A stretch of DNA of 64,000 bases from Modicisalibacter sp049808615 (GTDB lineage Bacteria > Pseudomonadota > Gammaproteobacteria > Pseudomonadales > Halomonadaceae): NCBI RefSeq assembly GCF_049808615.1, contig NZ_JBNCAN010000003.1, positions 124,001-188,000 on the forward strand, in the 5' to 3' direction. Both the position numbers and the translations under genes were made by a program. This document shows, piece by piece, positions 26,780 to 35,797 of this stretch. The notes below the pieces were generated by a model. The model worked only from the letters and a program-made list of their open reading frames with translations, was not told where the DNA came from and did no database searches. Positions within the stretch are counted from its first letter, which is position 1, and every line of letters starts with the position of its first letter.

Positions 26780-26810
26780 GGCGTAGCCCACTTCTGATAA
26801 GGGCTACGCC
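26780..26810 (+). terminator. 10-bp hairpin in the gap before the TRAP genes
   Basis: GGCGTAGCCC (26780-26789) and GGGCTACGCC (26801-26810) pair perfectly around an 11-base loop, directly after the GntR-like palindrome. No clear T run follows, so it may be a terminator for the MFS/ABC transcript or a leader structure. From 26811 to 27034 nothing else was recognised. Confidence 0.5.
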
Positions 26811-27034
26811 CCCGTTTCGGGTGAACTTATGCACTGCACGAGGGCCCATTAGCGTTGACAGGGTTGATAGCAAGCCAACGCAGCTTGGCTAATTTATGAA
26901 GTGGAGTACGCTTCCAGTAGCCAATGCGCGGACCTCGGCAGGGATGGGCCGCTCGACGAATCATCACCAGGACGGTGACGACACTCCGCGTCAGCCAGGC
27001 CAATGGACAATAAAAAATTCGTGGAGAACTCATC

Positions 27035-28210
27035 ATGTCGATCGACCAGCCGCAGCATCCCGAGAAGGACGCTCCCACCTCGCATGCCACAATCACCGCC
27101 TCGTTAGCCGCCAACCCCCATGATCGTCGCAGCTTCCTGAAAGCCGCGGCGGTTGGTTCGGCAGCGGCCGTCACGGCCCCCTGGATCGGCAATGTCCAGG
27201 CCCAGGCGGGCATCCGTATCCGCATGCAATCCTCCTGGCAGCCGGGAACGACCGGCTACAAGACCTTCGAGACCTGGGCCAATGGCGTTCAGGAGCTTAC
27301 CTCGGGGGAGGTGACCATTCAGCCGTTTCCCGCCGGCGCCGTGGCCGGTGCCTTCGAGGTCGCCGACGCGGTGCGCAATGGGGTGCTCGAGGGTCAGAAC
27401 TGGTTCACCGTCTATTGGCCCGGCAAGATGCCCGCCGGGGTATTTCTGACGGCCTATCCCATGGGGCTGTCGGTGCCTCACCACTGGGACGTGATGTTCG
27501 GCGCCTATGGTGGCTTCGAGATCGCCAAGGATCTCTATCGCAAGCAGGGCCTGGAATTCCTCGGTCATGTACATCACGATCTCAACCTGATCCATTCCAA
27601 GGTGCCGCTACGCAGCTTCGACGACTTCAACGGGGTCAAGATCCGCATGCCCGGCGGCATCGTCGCCGAGACCTTCGCCTCCATCGGCGCGCGTACCACC
27701 CTGCTGCCGGGGTCCGAAGTCTATCCGGCTCTCGAGAAAGGCACCATCGACGCCGCCGACTACACCGGCGCAGCGGTGAACTACGAGCTGGGCTTCTGGC
27801 AGGTCGCCAAGTACATCATCATGGGGCCACCCTCGACACCCTGCTTGCACCAAGCCGTCGACCTCATGGATATCGCCGTCAACCGGCGCGTCTTTGAACG
27901 CATGTCGCCCCAGACTCAGGATCTGATGCATGACCTGGTCGCCGCCTATTCTCGCGAGCACTACGGTGCGATCCAGAAGGCCAACGCCGAGGCCTGGCCC
28001 AAGTACAAAGAGAAGGGCATCGAGATCATTCACCTTTCCGAGGAGGATGCCTCGCGCTTCCGCGAGGCGGCGATCCCGTTGTGGTTCAAGTGGGCCAAGA
28101 AGGACCCGGACGCTACCAAGCTCTTCCGTGCCCACCTCAAGACCATGCAGGACCCGGCCATTGCCCTGATCACCGACGAGGACATCAAGGACTACTCGCT
28201 GGACGGCTAG
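27035..28210 (+). CDS. TRAP transporter substrate-binding protein (DctP), Tat-exported
   Basis: Periplasmic binding protein of 391 residues for an organic acid or related compound. The N-terminus carries a twin-arginine signal (DRRSFLKAAAVGSAAA, cleavage after NVQAQA near residue 58), so it is exported folded. The mature part follows the DctP/TAXI-like fold with LRSFDDFNGVKIRMPGGIVAETFASIG near 195-220, including the conserved Arg that usually binds the carboxylate. It pairs with the fused membrane subunit 116 bases downstream. It is close to the mannonate/2-oxo-acid type of TRAP proteins in layout, but the ligand is not assignable. Confidence 0.9.
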   Translation: MSIDQPQHPEKDAPTSHATITASLAANPHDRRSFLKAAAVGSAAAVTAPWIGNVQAQAGIRIRMQSSWQPGTTGYKTFETWANGVQELTSGEVTIQPFPAGAVAGAFEVADAVRNGVLEGQNWFTVYWPGKMPAGVFLTAYPMGLSVPHHWDVMFGAYGGFEIAKDLYRKQGLEFLGHVHHDLNLIHSKVPLRSFDDFNGVKIRMPGGIVAETFASIGARTTLLPGSEVYPALEKGTIDAADYTGAAVNYELGFWQVAKYIIMGPPSTPCLHQAVDLMDIAVNRRVFERMSPQTQDLMHDLVAAYSREHYGAIQKANAEAWPKYKEKGIEIIHLSEEDASRFREAAIPLWFKWAKKDPDATKLFRAHLKTMQDPAIALITDEDIKDYSLDG

Positions 28211-28326
28211 CACGTCAGGCCGGCAGCACGCCTGCTCACGACCAGCCTTGTGGGCGGGCGCGTTCTTCAAGAAAAGCAATAAACGGCTCCCGGCATTCCT
28301 GATGCCGTGCTGATGAGAGAGCGTCC

Positions 28327-30525
28327 ATGGATCTTCAGATCGATTTCGTGTTGCCCCACTGGCTCTACTGGTCGGTCCTGCTGTTATTGCCGCTGCTGGT
28401 GATGCTGCTCGTCGACCGCAGCTTTCGCCGCGGCGGCACGGTCAGCGGGTCGACCACGGGAGGCATGCCCGCCGACGAGCAGGACGATGCCTATCGCCCG
28501 CCCGGCAATATGCTGACCCGGATCATCGACACGATTTCCGGCTTCATGGGCCGCTATGTTGCTTATTGGTCGTTGATCGCACCGCTCGTCTACTGCTATG
28601 AGGTCTTCGTGCGCTATGCCCTCAACTCGCCGACCAACTGGGCGCACGAATCAATGTTCCTGATGTTCGGCATGCAGTACCTGATAGCCGGGGCCTTCGC
28701 GCTGCGGGAGGGCGGCCATGTGCGCGTGGATATCCTCTATGTCCGCGCCAAGCCGCTGACCAGGGCCGCGCTGGACATCATGACCTCGGTGTTCTTCTTC
28801 ATCTTCACCCTGGCGCTGATCACCACCGGGTGGACGTTCTTTTCCCAGTCGGTGAACCAGGAAATCTTCTTCTTCGGCCAGGGCTACGCCAACGAGACCT
28901 CCTTCACCGAGTGGTCGGTGCAGTACTACCCGGTCAAGTTCACCCTGGTGCTGGGGGGCGTGCTTCTGCTGCTGCAGGGCGTCGCCCAGCTCATCAAGGA
29001 CATTCAGGCCTTCGGCCATGCCCGGCAGCATAACGAGGGCAGCATCGCCTTCGCCTGGCTGCTCGTGCTGCTGGGCGTCGCGCTGGGACTGTATGCCCTG
29101 CACGAGATCGTCAACGTGGTGGTCAATGACTACGAGCGCTTCCCGTTGAGCATCGAGAACAGCCTGACCAACGTCGGCATCGGCACCCTGACCGCCCTGA
29201 TGTTCGGCACCCTGATGCTGGTGCTGGTGGCCGGCTTGCCGCTGGCCTTCGTCACCGGTGGCCTGGGCGTGGTGTTCCTGTATCTGGTTGGCGATCAGTT
29301 CATGCTCAATCTGATGCCGTCACGCATCTTCCCGATGATGACCAACTACCAGCTATCGGCGATCCCGTTGTTCATCTTCATGGCGGCGGTACTGGAGAAG
29401 GCCGGCCTGATCGAGGAGCTGTTCGACACCGTCTACAAATGGATGGGCGGACTCAAGGCCGGACTAGCCATTGCCACCGTCGTCGCCTCCACCCTGCTGG
29501 CGGCCATGGTCGGTGTGATCGGCGCCGCGGTGGTGACCATGGGCCTGATCGCGCTGCCGGCAATGCTCAAGCGCCACTATGACCCGGAGATCGCGATCGG
29601 CTCGATCATGGCCGGCGGCACCCTGGGCATCCTGATTCCGCCATCGATCCTGGCGATCATCTACGGCGTGGTCGCTCAGCAATCCGTGGGCGAACTCTAT
29701 CTCGGCTCCTTGATTCCCGGCCTGCTGCTGGCCGGCATGTATGGCCTCTACTGCTGGCTACGCGGCGCCCTCAACCCCAAGGCGGCACCACCGTTGCCGG
29801 TGGAGGATCGCGTCGACATCAAGGAGAAGCTGCGCCTGCTGCGCAAGATGCTGGCACCGATCATTCTGGTGATCGTGGTGCTGGGGGTGATCTTCACCGG
29901 TCTGGCGACGCCCGTCGAGGCCGCCGGCATCGGCACCTTCGGCGCCCTGATCGTCTCCGCCATGCATGGTCGCCTGACCTGGCCCAACCTGCACGCCGCC
30001 TGCATGACCACGCTAGTGGCCACGGCCATGGTGATGTGGATCATCTTCGGCGCCACCATCTTCGTCGGCTTCTATATTCTGCAAGGCGGCCAGGAGTTCG
30101 TTCAGGAATTGATCTCCGGCGCCGGTCTCGGCCCCTATGGCGTGCTGATGGTGATGATGGTGCTGCTAATCGCCCTGGGCATGTTTCTCGACTGGGTCGG
30201 CATCCTGCTGCTGGCGGTGCCGATCTTCGTGCCACTGATCCAGCCGCTCTCCTTCGATGGCCTGTTCGGGTTGCCCGGGGTCGATGCGGCCAACGTCTCG
30301 CTGTGGTTTGGCGTCATCTATCTGGTCAACATGCAGATGTCGTTCCTGAGTCCACCCTTCGGCTACGCGCTGTTCTATATCAAGGGGGTGTGCCCGCCAC
30401 ACATCACCATGGCGCAGATCTTCAAATCCTCGCTGCCCTTTCTGGGTATTCAGGCACTCGGCCTATTGCTGGTCATCCTATTCCCGGCCTTGATCACCTA
30501 CCTGCCCAATCTGGTCTATCGCTAA
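28327..30525 (+). CDS. TRAP transporter fused small and large membrane subunits (DctQM)
   Basis: Sodium-coupled symporter of 732 residues in which the small (DctQ, about 65-250) and large (DctM, about 290-730) membrane subunits are fused. An extra helix (about 14-34) precedes the DctQ part. DctM marks include MFGTLMLVLVAGLPLAFVTGGLGV, IMAGGTLGILIPPSILAIIYG and the helical GMFLDWVGILLLAVPIFVPL region. It transports the ligand captured by the DctP protein upstream. Standard ribosome site; no terminator seen directly after. Confidence 0.92.
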   Translation: MDLQIDFVLPHWLYWSVLLLLPLLVMLLVDRSFRRGGTVSGSTTGGMPADEQDDAYRPPGNMLTRIIDTISGFMGRYVAYWSLIAPLVYCYEVFVRYALNSPTNWAHESMFLMFGMQYLIAGAFALREGGHVRVDILYVRAKPLTRAALDIMTSVFFFIFTLALITTGWTFFSQSVNQEIFFFGQGYANETSFTEWSVQYYPVKFTLVLGGVLLLLQGVAQLIKDIQAFGHARQHNEGSIAFAWLLVLLGVALGLYALHEIVNVVVNDYERFPLSIENSLTNVGIGTLTALMFGTLMLVLVAGLPLAFVTGGLGVVFLYLVGDQFMLNLMPSRIFPMMTNYQLSAIPLFIFMAAVLEKAGLIEELFDTVYKWMGGLKAGLAIATVVASTLLAAMVGVIGAAVVTMGLIALPAMLKRHYDPEIAIGSIMAGGTLGILIPPSILAIIYGVVAQQSVGELYLGSLIPGLLLAGMYGLYCWLRGALNPKAAPPLPVEDRVDIKEKLRLLRKMLAPIILVIVVLGVIFTGLATPVEAAGIGTFGALIVSAMHGRLTWPNLHAACMTTLVATAMVMWIIFGATIFVGFYILQGGQEFVQELISGAGLGPYGVLMVMMVLLIALGMFLDWVGILLLAVPIFVPLIQPLSFDGLFGLPGVDAANVSLWFGVIYLVNMQMSFLSPPFGYALFYIKGVCPPHITMAQIFKSSLPFLGIQALGLLLVILFPALITYLPNLVYR

Positions 30526-30606
30526 TCGTGGGACGATGGCGTCCCCTCGACTAGGGATATGCATCTCAGCGCGAAGAGTAACAATAAATTACGCAGAAAA
30601 GCTATC

Positions 30607-30637
30607 AATCTAAACGATAATATTTATTATTTAGATT
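30607..30637. promoter_or_regulatory. Fur-box-like site within an AATCTAAA inverted repeat
   Basis: AATCTAAA (30607-30614) and TTTAGATT (30630-30637) form a perfect 8-bp inverted repeat. Inside it, from 30616, GATAATATTTATTATTT matches the 19-base Fur consensus at about 12 of 19 positions by hand count. It lies 128 bases before the RTX gene, in a very AT-rich stretch. It is the only iron-regulator-like site ahead of the iuc genes. Confidence 0.55.
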
Positions 30638-30764
30638 GTGTTTAGTGATTCCCTTCTCACAAAATCGCAATACTCGACGATAGGCGTCATTGCGGTGCCA
30701 GAGGGAGCCTGAACGCAGCTTAGCGCATCTCAGGGATGCTCAATGGTTATTCAAGGAGCAAAGC

Positions 30765-31577
30765 ATGGCCATTCAAAACCAAGGCAGCGGATTGATCAAC
30801 GGGACCGACGAGGGTGAAGTCATCTGGGGCGACAGCCCTGCCATCGTCAACGCCAAGGGCGGTGACGATGCCTTGCGGCTGGGCTATTCCAACGATGTCG
30901 CCAATCTCGGCGAAGGCAACGACGTGGCTTATACCGAGGCCGGCAATGACCTGGTCTTCGGCGAAGCCGGCGACGATCTGATCTATGGCGGCGGCGGCAA
31001 CGATTGGCTCGACGGTGGCGAAGGCGATGACCTGCTGTGGGGCGGTGAAGACAACGATCAGCTGTTCGGCAAGGAAGGCGACGACACCCTTTACGGCGTG
31101 GAAGGCAACAATGCTCTCTACGGTTCCCTGGGTAACGATCTGATCATCGGTGGCACCGGCAGCGACGTGGTCTTCGGCGGCGAGGACGACGACGTCGTGC
31201 AGGGCGGCGACGGCGACGACTGGATTTCCGGCGGCTCCGGCGACAATCAGCTTTACGGCGAGGGCGGCGACGATGTCCTCTACGGCAGTTTGGGTCGCGA
31301 CGGTGAGCCTCGGGACGACCGAAGCAACGAGATTTTCTACACCGGTGACGATGGCAACGATATCGTCAATAACTTTAGCGCCCAGAGCGATCAGGTCATT
31401 GTTTCCGCCAACATCAACGACACGGGTATCGAAACTCTGGCGGATTTGGCCAGTCGAGTCAGCGATTCCGAGAATGGCGCCGTGGTCGACCTGGGCGAAC
31501 AGACCCAAATCTTGATGGCCGGCATACCCTCGGACGATATCCTCGCTAACGCGGCGGACTATATCACCATCGCGTGA
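30765..31577 (+). CDS. Small RTX (hemolysin-type calcium-binding) secreted protein
   Basis: The 270 residues have a short N-terminal lead (about 1-55), then some eight RTX nonapeptide repeats of the form GGxGxDxLx between about 60 and 180 (for example GGGGNDWLDGGEGDD), which bind Ca2+ in a beta roll. The tail is hydrophobic and acidic, ending DDILANAADYITIA, as in type I secretion signals. No enzyme domain is visible. Start ATG 30765 has AAGGAG seven bases before it. No HlyB/HlyD/TolC genes are nearby. It sits between a Fur-like site and the siderophore operon, so iron-dependent expression is likely (inference). Confidence 0.85.
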   Translation: MAIQNQGSGLINGTDEGEVIWGDSPAIVNAKGGDDALRLGYSNDVANLGEGNDVAYTEAGNDLVFGEAGDDLIYGGGGNDWLDGGEGDDLLWGGEDNDQLFGKEGDDTLYGVEGNNALYGSLGNDLIIGGTGSDVVFGGEDDDVVQGGDGDDWISGGSGDNQLYGEGGDDVLYGSLGRDGEPRDDRSNEIFYTGDDGNDIVNNFSAQSDQVIVSANINDTGIETLADLASRVSDSENGAVVDLGEQTQILMAGIPSDDILANAADYITIA

Positions 31578-31615
31578 GGCCAATCCCTCGTTCATGACGC
31601 AACAGAGCTAGCGAG

Positions 31616-31641
31616 AGCCCGGTGTCGCATATCGGGCTTTT
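31616..31641 (+). terminator. Rho-independent terminator between the RTX gene and iucA
   Basis: AGCCCG (31616-31621) pairs with CGGGCT (31633-31638), followed by TTTT with GGGA. It lies only 12 bases before the iucA start, so the iuc genes must be transcribed through it or from a promoter inside the RTX gene. Confidence 0.65.
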
Positions 31642-31653
31642 GGGATTCTCCTT

Positions 31654-33330
31654 ATGACACCTTCCGAACACGCCGCGGCCAACTGCTTCTTCAATGCCTT
31701 GCTGCGGGAATGGCCGCACTACGACATCGAGCCAACGCACGTCGCCATCCGCGATGGCGAACACAGATTGCGCATACCTTATCGGCACCTTTCCGTTACC
31801 GGTCGTCATCGGCTCGAGGGTCCCTTGCGCCTGGATGATCATGTCATCGGCTTGGCGGATGCGGTGGGCTGGGTGCTACGTCACCCGGGGTTACTCACGC
31901 TGAGCACTCACGCCCAGGCGCAGGCGCTACAGGCACGGGTGCTGGATAGTCTGGCCAGCCTGGAGCACAGTCTCGCCGCTCAAGGCGATCTAGGTCGCCT
32001 TTTCGATGCACCACTGGATTTCATCGACTCGGAAGCGGCGCTACTGACGGGCCATTCGATACACCCCTGCCCCAAGGCGCGGGATGGTTTCACCACCGAG
32101 GACATCCAGCGCTACGCCCCGGAATACGGCGCGTCGTTTCCATTGTGCTGGTACCGAGTAGCGACGACTCAAGTGGGGGTCAGTGCCGGAGCGGACCTGG
32201 CGCCACGGCAGCTGACCGAGCAGCTACTCCCGGGCAATCCTTGCCGAAGTGCGCTCGATTCGGATCACCTGATCATTCCCTGCCACCCCTACCAGCACCG
32301 CCACTGGCAGAGGGACCCCGCACTGAAGAAACTGCGCGATAGCGGCGCGTTGGTCTATCTGGGCGATGCCGACCCGCACTGGCGCGCGACCTCCTCGGTG
32401 CGCAGCATCTGGCATCCCGAGCGCCCCTGGATGCTGAAATTCTCCCTGAGTGTGCGCCTGACCAACTCGCTGCGTCACTTGCAGCCCAGCGAATTCCATC
32501 GTGGTGCGGTGCTGCACCAGGTGCTGAACTCCCAGCCTCTGGAAGCGTTTGCCGCTCGGTTTCCGCACTTCACGATACTCCGTGAGCCGCTGGGGCTTGG
32601 AATACTGGCTGAGACCGGAGAACTGCTTCCCCAAACCCTGATGCTGTGGCGCGAGAATCCCTTTGTCGGCGACGCCACCCGCGACGTCGAAATGCTGGCC
32701 ACCCTCTTGCAGGACGACCCCCGCAACGGATCGTCGCGTCTCGCCCAGCGACTCGCGCAAACATCGAGTCCACGCAAGACCGCAAGCGCGTGGTTCACGA
32801 CATTTCTAGACATCGCCGTGGAACCCCTGCTGATCGCCCAGGCGGACTACGGATTATTGTTCGGCGCCCACCAGCAGAACATCCTCCTGCAACTCGACGA
32901 CGAACTGATGCCGGTGCGCGCCTGGTTCCGGGATTGCCAGGGGACTGGCTTCACCGCCCTGGCGACTCGGTGCTACGGCCCGACGCTGAATCAGCTAGTC
33001 GAACGCAGCACCAACCTTCTAGAGCAGGAGATGGGTATCCGGCTGCTGGGCTACTACCTGATCGTCAACGCGACCTTCAACGTGATCGCCAGCCTCGCCG
33101 GTGCCGGGCTCGGCAACGAGCGACATTACCTGGCGCTGCTTCGGCGCTTCCTGGTGGAACTCAAGGCCCGGGGCGTTCGCGATAGCGCTCTGCTGGACTA
33201 TCTCCTGAAAAGCCCGACGCTGTGGGCCAAGGGCAACTTCCTGTGCGCCTTCCAGGCGATCAACGAGAACACCATGCAAGACCCGCTTTCACTCTATCAC
33301 CCCATGCCCAACCCGATTGCCATCCCATGA
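31654..33330 (+). CDS. iucA: NIS siderophore synthetase, IucA-like
   Basis: IucA/IucC-family synthetase of 558 residues. It uses ATP to couple citrate to N6-acetyl-N6-hydroxylysine, the first condensation in aerobactin synthesis. Conserved parts seen are GHSIHPCPKARDGF (ATP/citrate site) near 130, IIPCHPYQ near 209, LKFSLSVRLTNSLR near 258 and GLLFGAHQQNILLQLD near 400. The gene order iucA-iucB-iucC-iucD equals that of the aerobactin operon. The stop overlaps iucB by four bases (ATGA). IucA versus IucC roles are assigned by order only. The ribosome site is weak. Confidence 0.85.
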   Translation: MTPSEHAAANCFFNALLREWPHYDIEPTHVAIRDGEHRLRIPYRHLSVTGRHRLEGPLRLDDHVIGLADAVGWVLRHPGLLTLSTHAQAQALQARVLDSLASLEHSLAAQGDLGRLFDAPLDFIDSEAALLTGHSIHPCPKARDGFTTEDIQRYAPEYGASFPLCWYRVATTQVGVSAGADLAPRQLTEQLLPGNPCRSALDSDHLIIPCHPYQHRHWQRDPALKKLRDSGALVYLGDADPHWRATSSVRSIWHPERPWMLKFSLSVRLTNSLRHLQPSEFHRGAVLHQVLNSQPLEAFAARFPHFTILREPLGLGILAETGELLPQTLMLWRENPFVGDATRDVEMLATLLQDDPRNGSSRLAQRLAQTSSPRKTASAWFTTFLDIAVEPLLIAQADYGLLFGAHQQNILLQLDDELMPVRAWFRDCQGTGFTALATRCYGPTLNQLVERSTNLLEQEMGIRLLGYYLIVNATFNVIASLAGAGLGNERHYLALLRRFLVELKARGVRDSALLDYLLKSPTLWAKGNFLCAFQAINENTMQDPLSLYHPMPNPIAIP

Positions 33331-34022
33331 CCGACCACGCCCTTCAACGCGACGAACGCGAACGCTATCTAGCGCCGGCGCTATTGGCCACCAGCAGCCC
33401 GACCGCCATGACCCAAACCGACGGCACACCCCATCCCAGGCGGCCCACCGACCCACCTGGAGAGCACTATCGGCGCCATGTGCCGGAGATCGACAAGACC
33501 TTAAGTCTACGATTGATCGATGTAGAGGAAGACGGCGAGCGCTTTCATCGCTGGCAGAACGATCCACGGGTGGCCGCCTTCTGGGAGTATCCCTTCGATC
33601 GCGTGACCCTGGACGACATGATTCGCGATCGACTGGCGGACGCGCACTGCACACCATTGATCGGGTGCTTCGATGATCAGCCCTTCGCCTACCTGGAGTG
33701 TTACTGGGTGGCGGAAGATCGCCTCGCTCCATACTGCGAGCACGGTCCCTTCGATCAAGGCATACACGTGCTGGTGGGCGAAGCCGTTCATCTGGGCAAG
33801 GCCAATACGCTCGCCTGGCTGAACGGCTTGAGCCATTACCTGTTTCTGCGGGAACCGCGTTGCCAGACCCTGTTCGGAGAGCCAAACGCCAACAACCGAG
33901 CCATCCTGCGTTACACCTATCCGCTGAACGCCTGGCGGAAGCGCTATGAGTTCGACTTTCCTCACAAGCGCTCGATGCTGCTCAGCTGTTCGCGCCAGGA
34001 TTTCTTCGGTGGTGATTCATGA
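33327..34022 (+). CDS. iucB: N6-hydroxylysine acetyltransferase, IucB-like
   Basis: GNAT-family enzyme of 231 residues that acetylates N6-hydroxylysine with acetyl-CoA in hydroxamate siderophore synthesis. The region from about 55 on shows FHRWQNDPRVAAFWE, PFAYLECYWVAEDRLAPYC, DQGIHVLVGE and LFGEPNANNRAILR, characteristic of the RhbD/IucB/PvdY-like siderophore acetyltransferases. The first about 45 residues are variable. It overlaps both iuc neighbours by four bases, so translation is coupled. Confidence 0.88.
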   Translation: MTDHALQRDERERYLAPALLATSSPTAMTQTDGTPHPRRPTDPPGEHYRRHVPEIDKTLSLRLIDVEEDGERFHRWQNDPRVAAFWEYPFDRVTLDDMIRDRLADAHCTPLIGCFDDQPFAYLECYWVAEDRLAPYCEHGPFDQGIHVLVGEAVHLGKANTLAWLNGLSHYLFLREPRCQTLFGEPNANNRAILRYTYPLNAWRKRYEFDFPHKRSMLLSCSRQDFFGGDS

Positions 34023-35797
34023 TGCCGGGCGAGCCGTTCATTCAAGCCCGTCGACGCCTGCTGGCCAAGGCGCTGGCTGAATCCTGCTTCGAGAACAGCC
34101 TGAAAGCGATGGCGCAGGAAGGCGATGGCTTTCAGGTCGAGCTCCCCGGGAATGTACGCTATCGATTTCGCGCGACCCGCAGTCTCTGGGACTGGCTGAT
34201 CATCGATCCCGACAGCATTACCCGTAACGACACTCCCGCTCATGGTCCCCAGCGATTTCTGCTCGACGCCCAGATGTCTCTCGGCATCGACGATGTCCTG
34301 CTGGGCAATCTGCTGGCGGAGCTCAACAACACGCTTTACAGCGATGTTCAAACGCTCAGGCGCCAGCAGTCCTGGACCGCATCCGAGCTGTCCACCCTGG
34401 ATGGCATCACCCTGCAGGGCCTGCTGGAGGGCCATCCCAAGCTACTCGCCAGCAAGGGCCGCGTCGGTTGGGGCACGAGCGATCTGGCACGCTACAGCCC
34501 GGAAGCCGGAACAGCCTTCACACTGCGCTGGCTAGCGATGCGACGCCAAGACTGCAACAGCGCCATCAGTGAATCGGACCATTGGCACGATTTATGGAAG
34601 GCATCCCTGTCAGCCCAAGACCTGGCGTCCATACGTGCACGCCTGGCAGAGCAGGGATGCCGTTTCGATGAGGTGCGCCTGTTGCCGGTACATCCCTGGC
34701 AGTGGCAGCACTGCATCGCCATTCACTACGCGGAACTCCTGGCCTGCGGCGAGCTGATCGATCTCGGCGAGCGGCAAGGGCACTATCGGGCGCAGCTCTC
34801 CCTGCGCACCTTGAGCGGTCCAGGCGATGTCGACATCAAGCTGGCCCTGACGGTGCTCAACACTTCCTGTTTTCGTGGGATTCCGGGGCGCTATATCGCC
34901 ATCGGCCCGGCGCTAAGCGATTGGCTCACGCGACTGACCCAAGAAGACGGCACCCTGTCGACGCTGATCGTGCAGCGGGAACTGGCGGGAATCCATTGCC
35001 CCGCGCCCTGGCAGGAAGAGCTGCCGGGCACGCCCTATCGCTTCCAGGAAATGCTCGGTGCCATCTGGCGGGAGAGCCTGGAAGCAAGGCTCGAAGATGG
35101 CCAACTGAGCCGTCCCCTGGCGGCCTTCCTGCACAGCGATAGTCAGGGCAACAGCCTGATCGCCGCCCATGTCCACCGCTCCGGCCTCCAGGTAGAGGAC
35201 TGGTTGCGCCGGCTGTTCGAGGTGACCGTGGTGCCGCTTTATCACCTGATGTGCGCCTACGGCGTCGGGGTGATCGCCCATGGCCAGAACCTGTCGGTGG
35301 TGCTCGACCGACATGTGCCGATATATGGCGCCATCAAAGATTTTCATGGCGATCTACGTCTGTGGGAAGCCCCCTTGGCGGTGCGTGAAGGCCTGCCGCA
35401 AGCCGTGGCGGATGCGTTGACCCATCTACCGGCGCACTATCTGATTCACGACCTGGTGACCGGCTATCTGGTCTCGACCCTGCGCTTTATTTCGCCGCTA
35501 TTGGCCCGGGACCTGAATTATCCGGAAAGCGCTTTCTATCGTCTGCTGAGCCAAACGCTGCGGACCTATCAGCGCCGCCATCCTCAATTGGCCCAACGCT
35601 TTGCCCAATTCGACCTGTTCACTCCGCAACTGCTACGGGTATGCCTCAATCGCGCCCGCTACCAGGTGGGGTATGACGACAGCGCCGAGCGACCTCTGCC
35701 GGAACTCGGACCACCACTAGCCAATCCGCTGGTGCTTACTCATCAGTCGATCACTGACTCAGCAGCCACTTTCACCAGCGAAGGAGGTCGACCATGA
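34019..35797 (+). CDS. iucC: NIS siderophore synthetase, IucC-like
   Basis: Second IucA/IucC-family synthetase of 592 residues, expected to add the second N6-acetyl-N6-hydroxylysine to the citrate intermediate and finish an aerobactin-type molecule. Conserved blocks are LLEGHPKLLASKGRVGWG near 140-157, VHPWQWQH near 223, KLALTVLNTSCFRGIPGR near 276-292 and GVIAHGQNLSVVLDRH near 417. Start codons at 34019 and 34022 are adjacent; the first overlaps the iucB stop. It ends in a four-base overlap with iucD. Confidence 0.87.
   Translation: MMPGEPFIQARRRLLAKALAESCFENSLKAMAQEGDGFQVELPGNVRYRFRATRSLWDWLIIDPDSITRNDTPAHGPQRFLLDAQMSLGIDDVLLGNLLAELNNTLYSDVQTLRRQQSWTASELSTLDGITLQGLLEGHPKLLASKGRVGWGTSDLARYSPEAGTAFTLRWLAMRRQDCNSAISESDHWHDLWKASLSAQDLASIRARLAEQGCRFDEVRLLPVHPWQWQHCIAIHYAELLACGELIDLGERQGHYRAQLSLRTLSGPGDVDIKLALTVLNTSCFRGIPGRYIAIGPALSDWLTRLTQEDGTLSTLIVQRELAGIHCPAPWQEELPGTPYRFQEMLGAIWRESLEARLEDGQLSRPLAAFLHSDSQGNSLIAAHVHRSGLQVEDWLRRLFEVTVVPLYHLMCAYGVGVIAHGQNLSVVLDRHVPIYGAIKDFHGDLRLWEAPLAVREGLPQAVADALTHLPAHYLIHDLVTGYLVSTLRFISPLLARDLNYPESAFYRLLSQTLRTYQRRHPQLAQRFAQFDLFTPQLLRVCLNRARYQVGYDDSAERPLPELGPPLANPLVLTHQSITDSAATFTSEGGRP

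Noticed and set aside
31654..35797. Achromobactin- or staphyloferrin-type synthesis from the two NIS synthetases
   Set aside because: The pairing with lysine N6-monooxygenase and N6-hydroxylysine acetyltransferase, in this order, indicates an aerobactin-type product.
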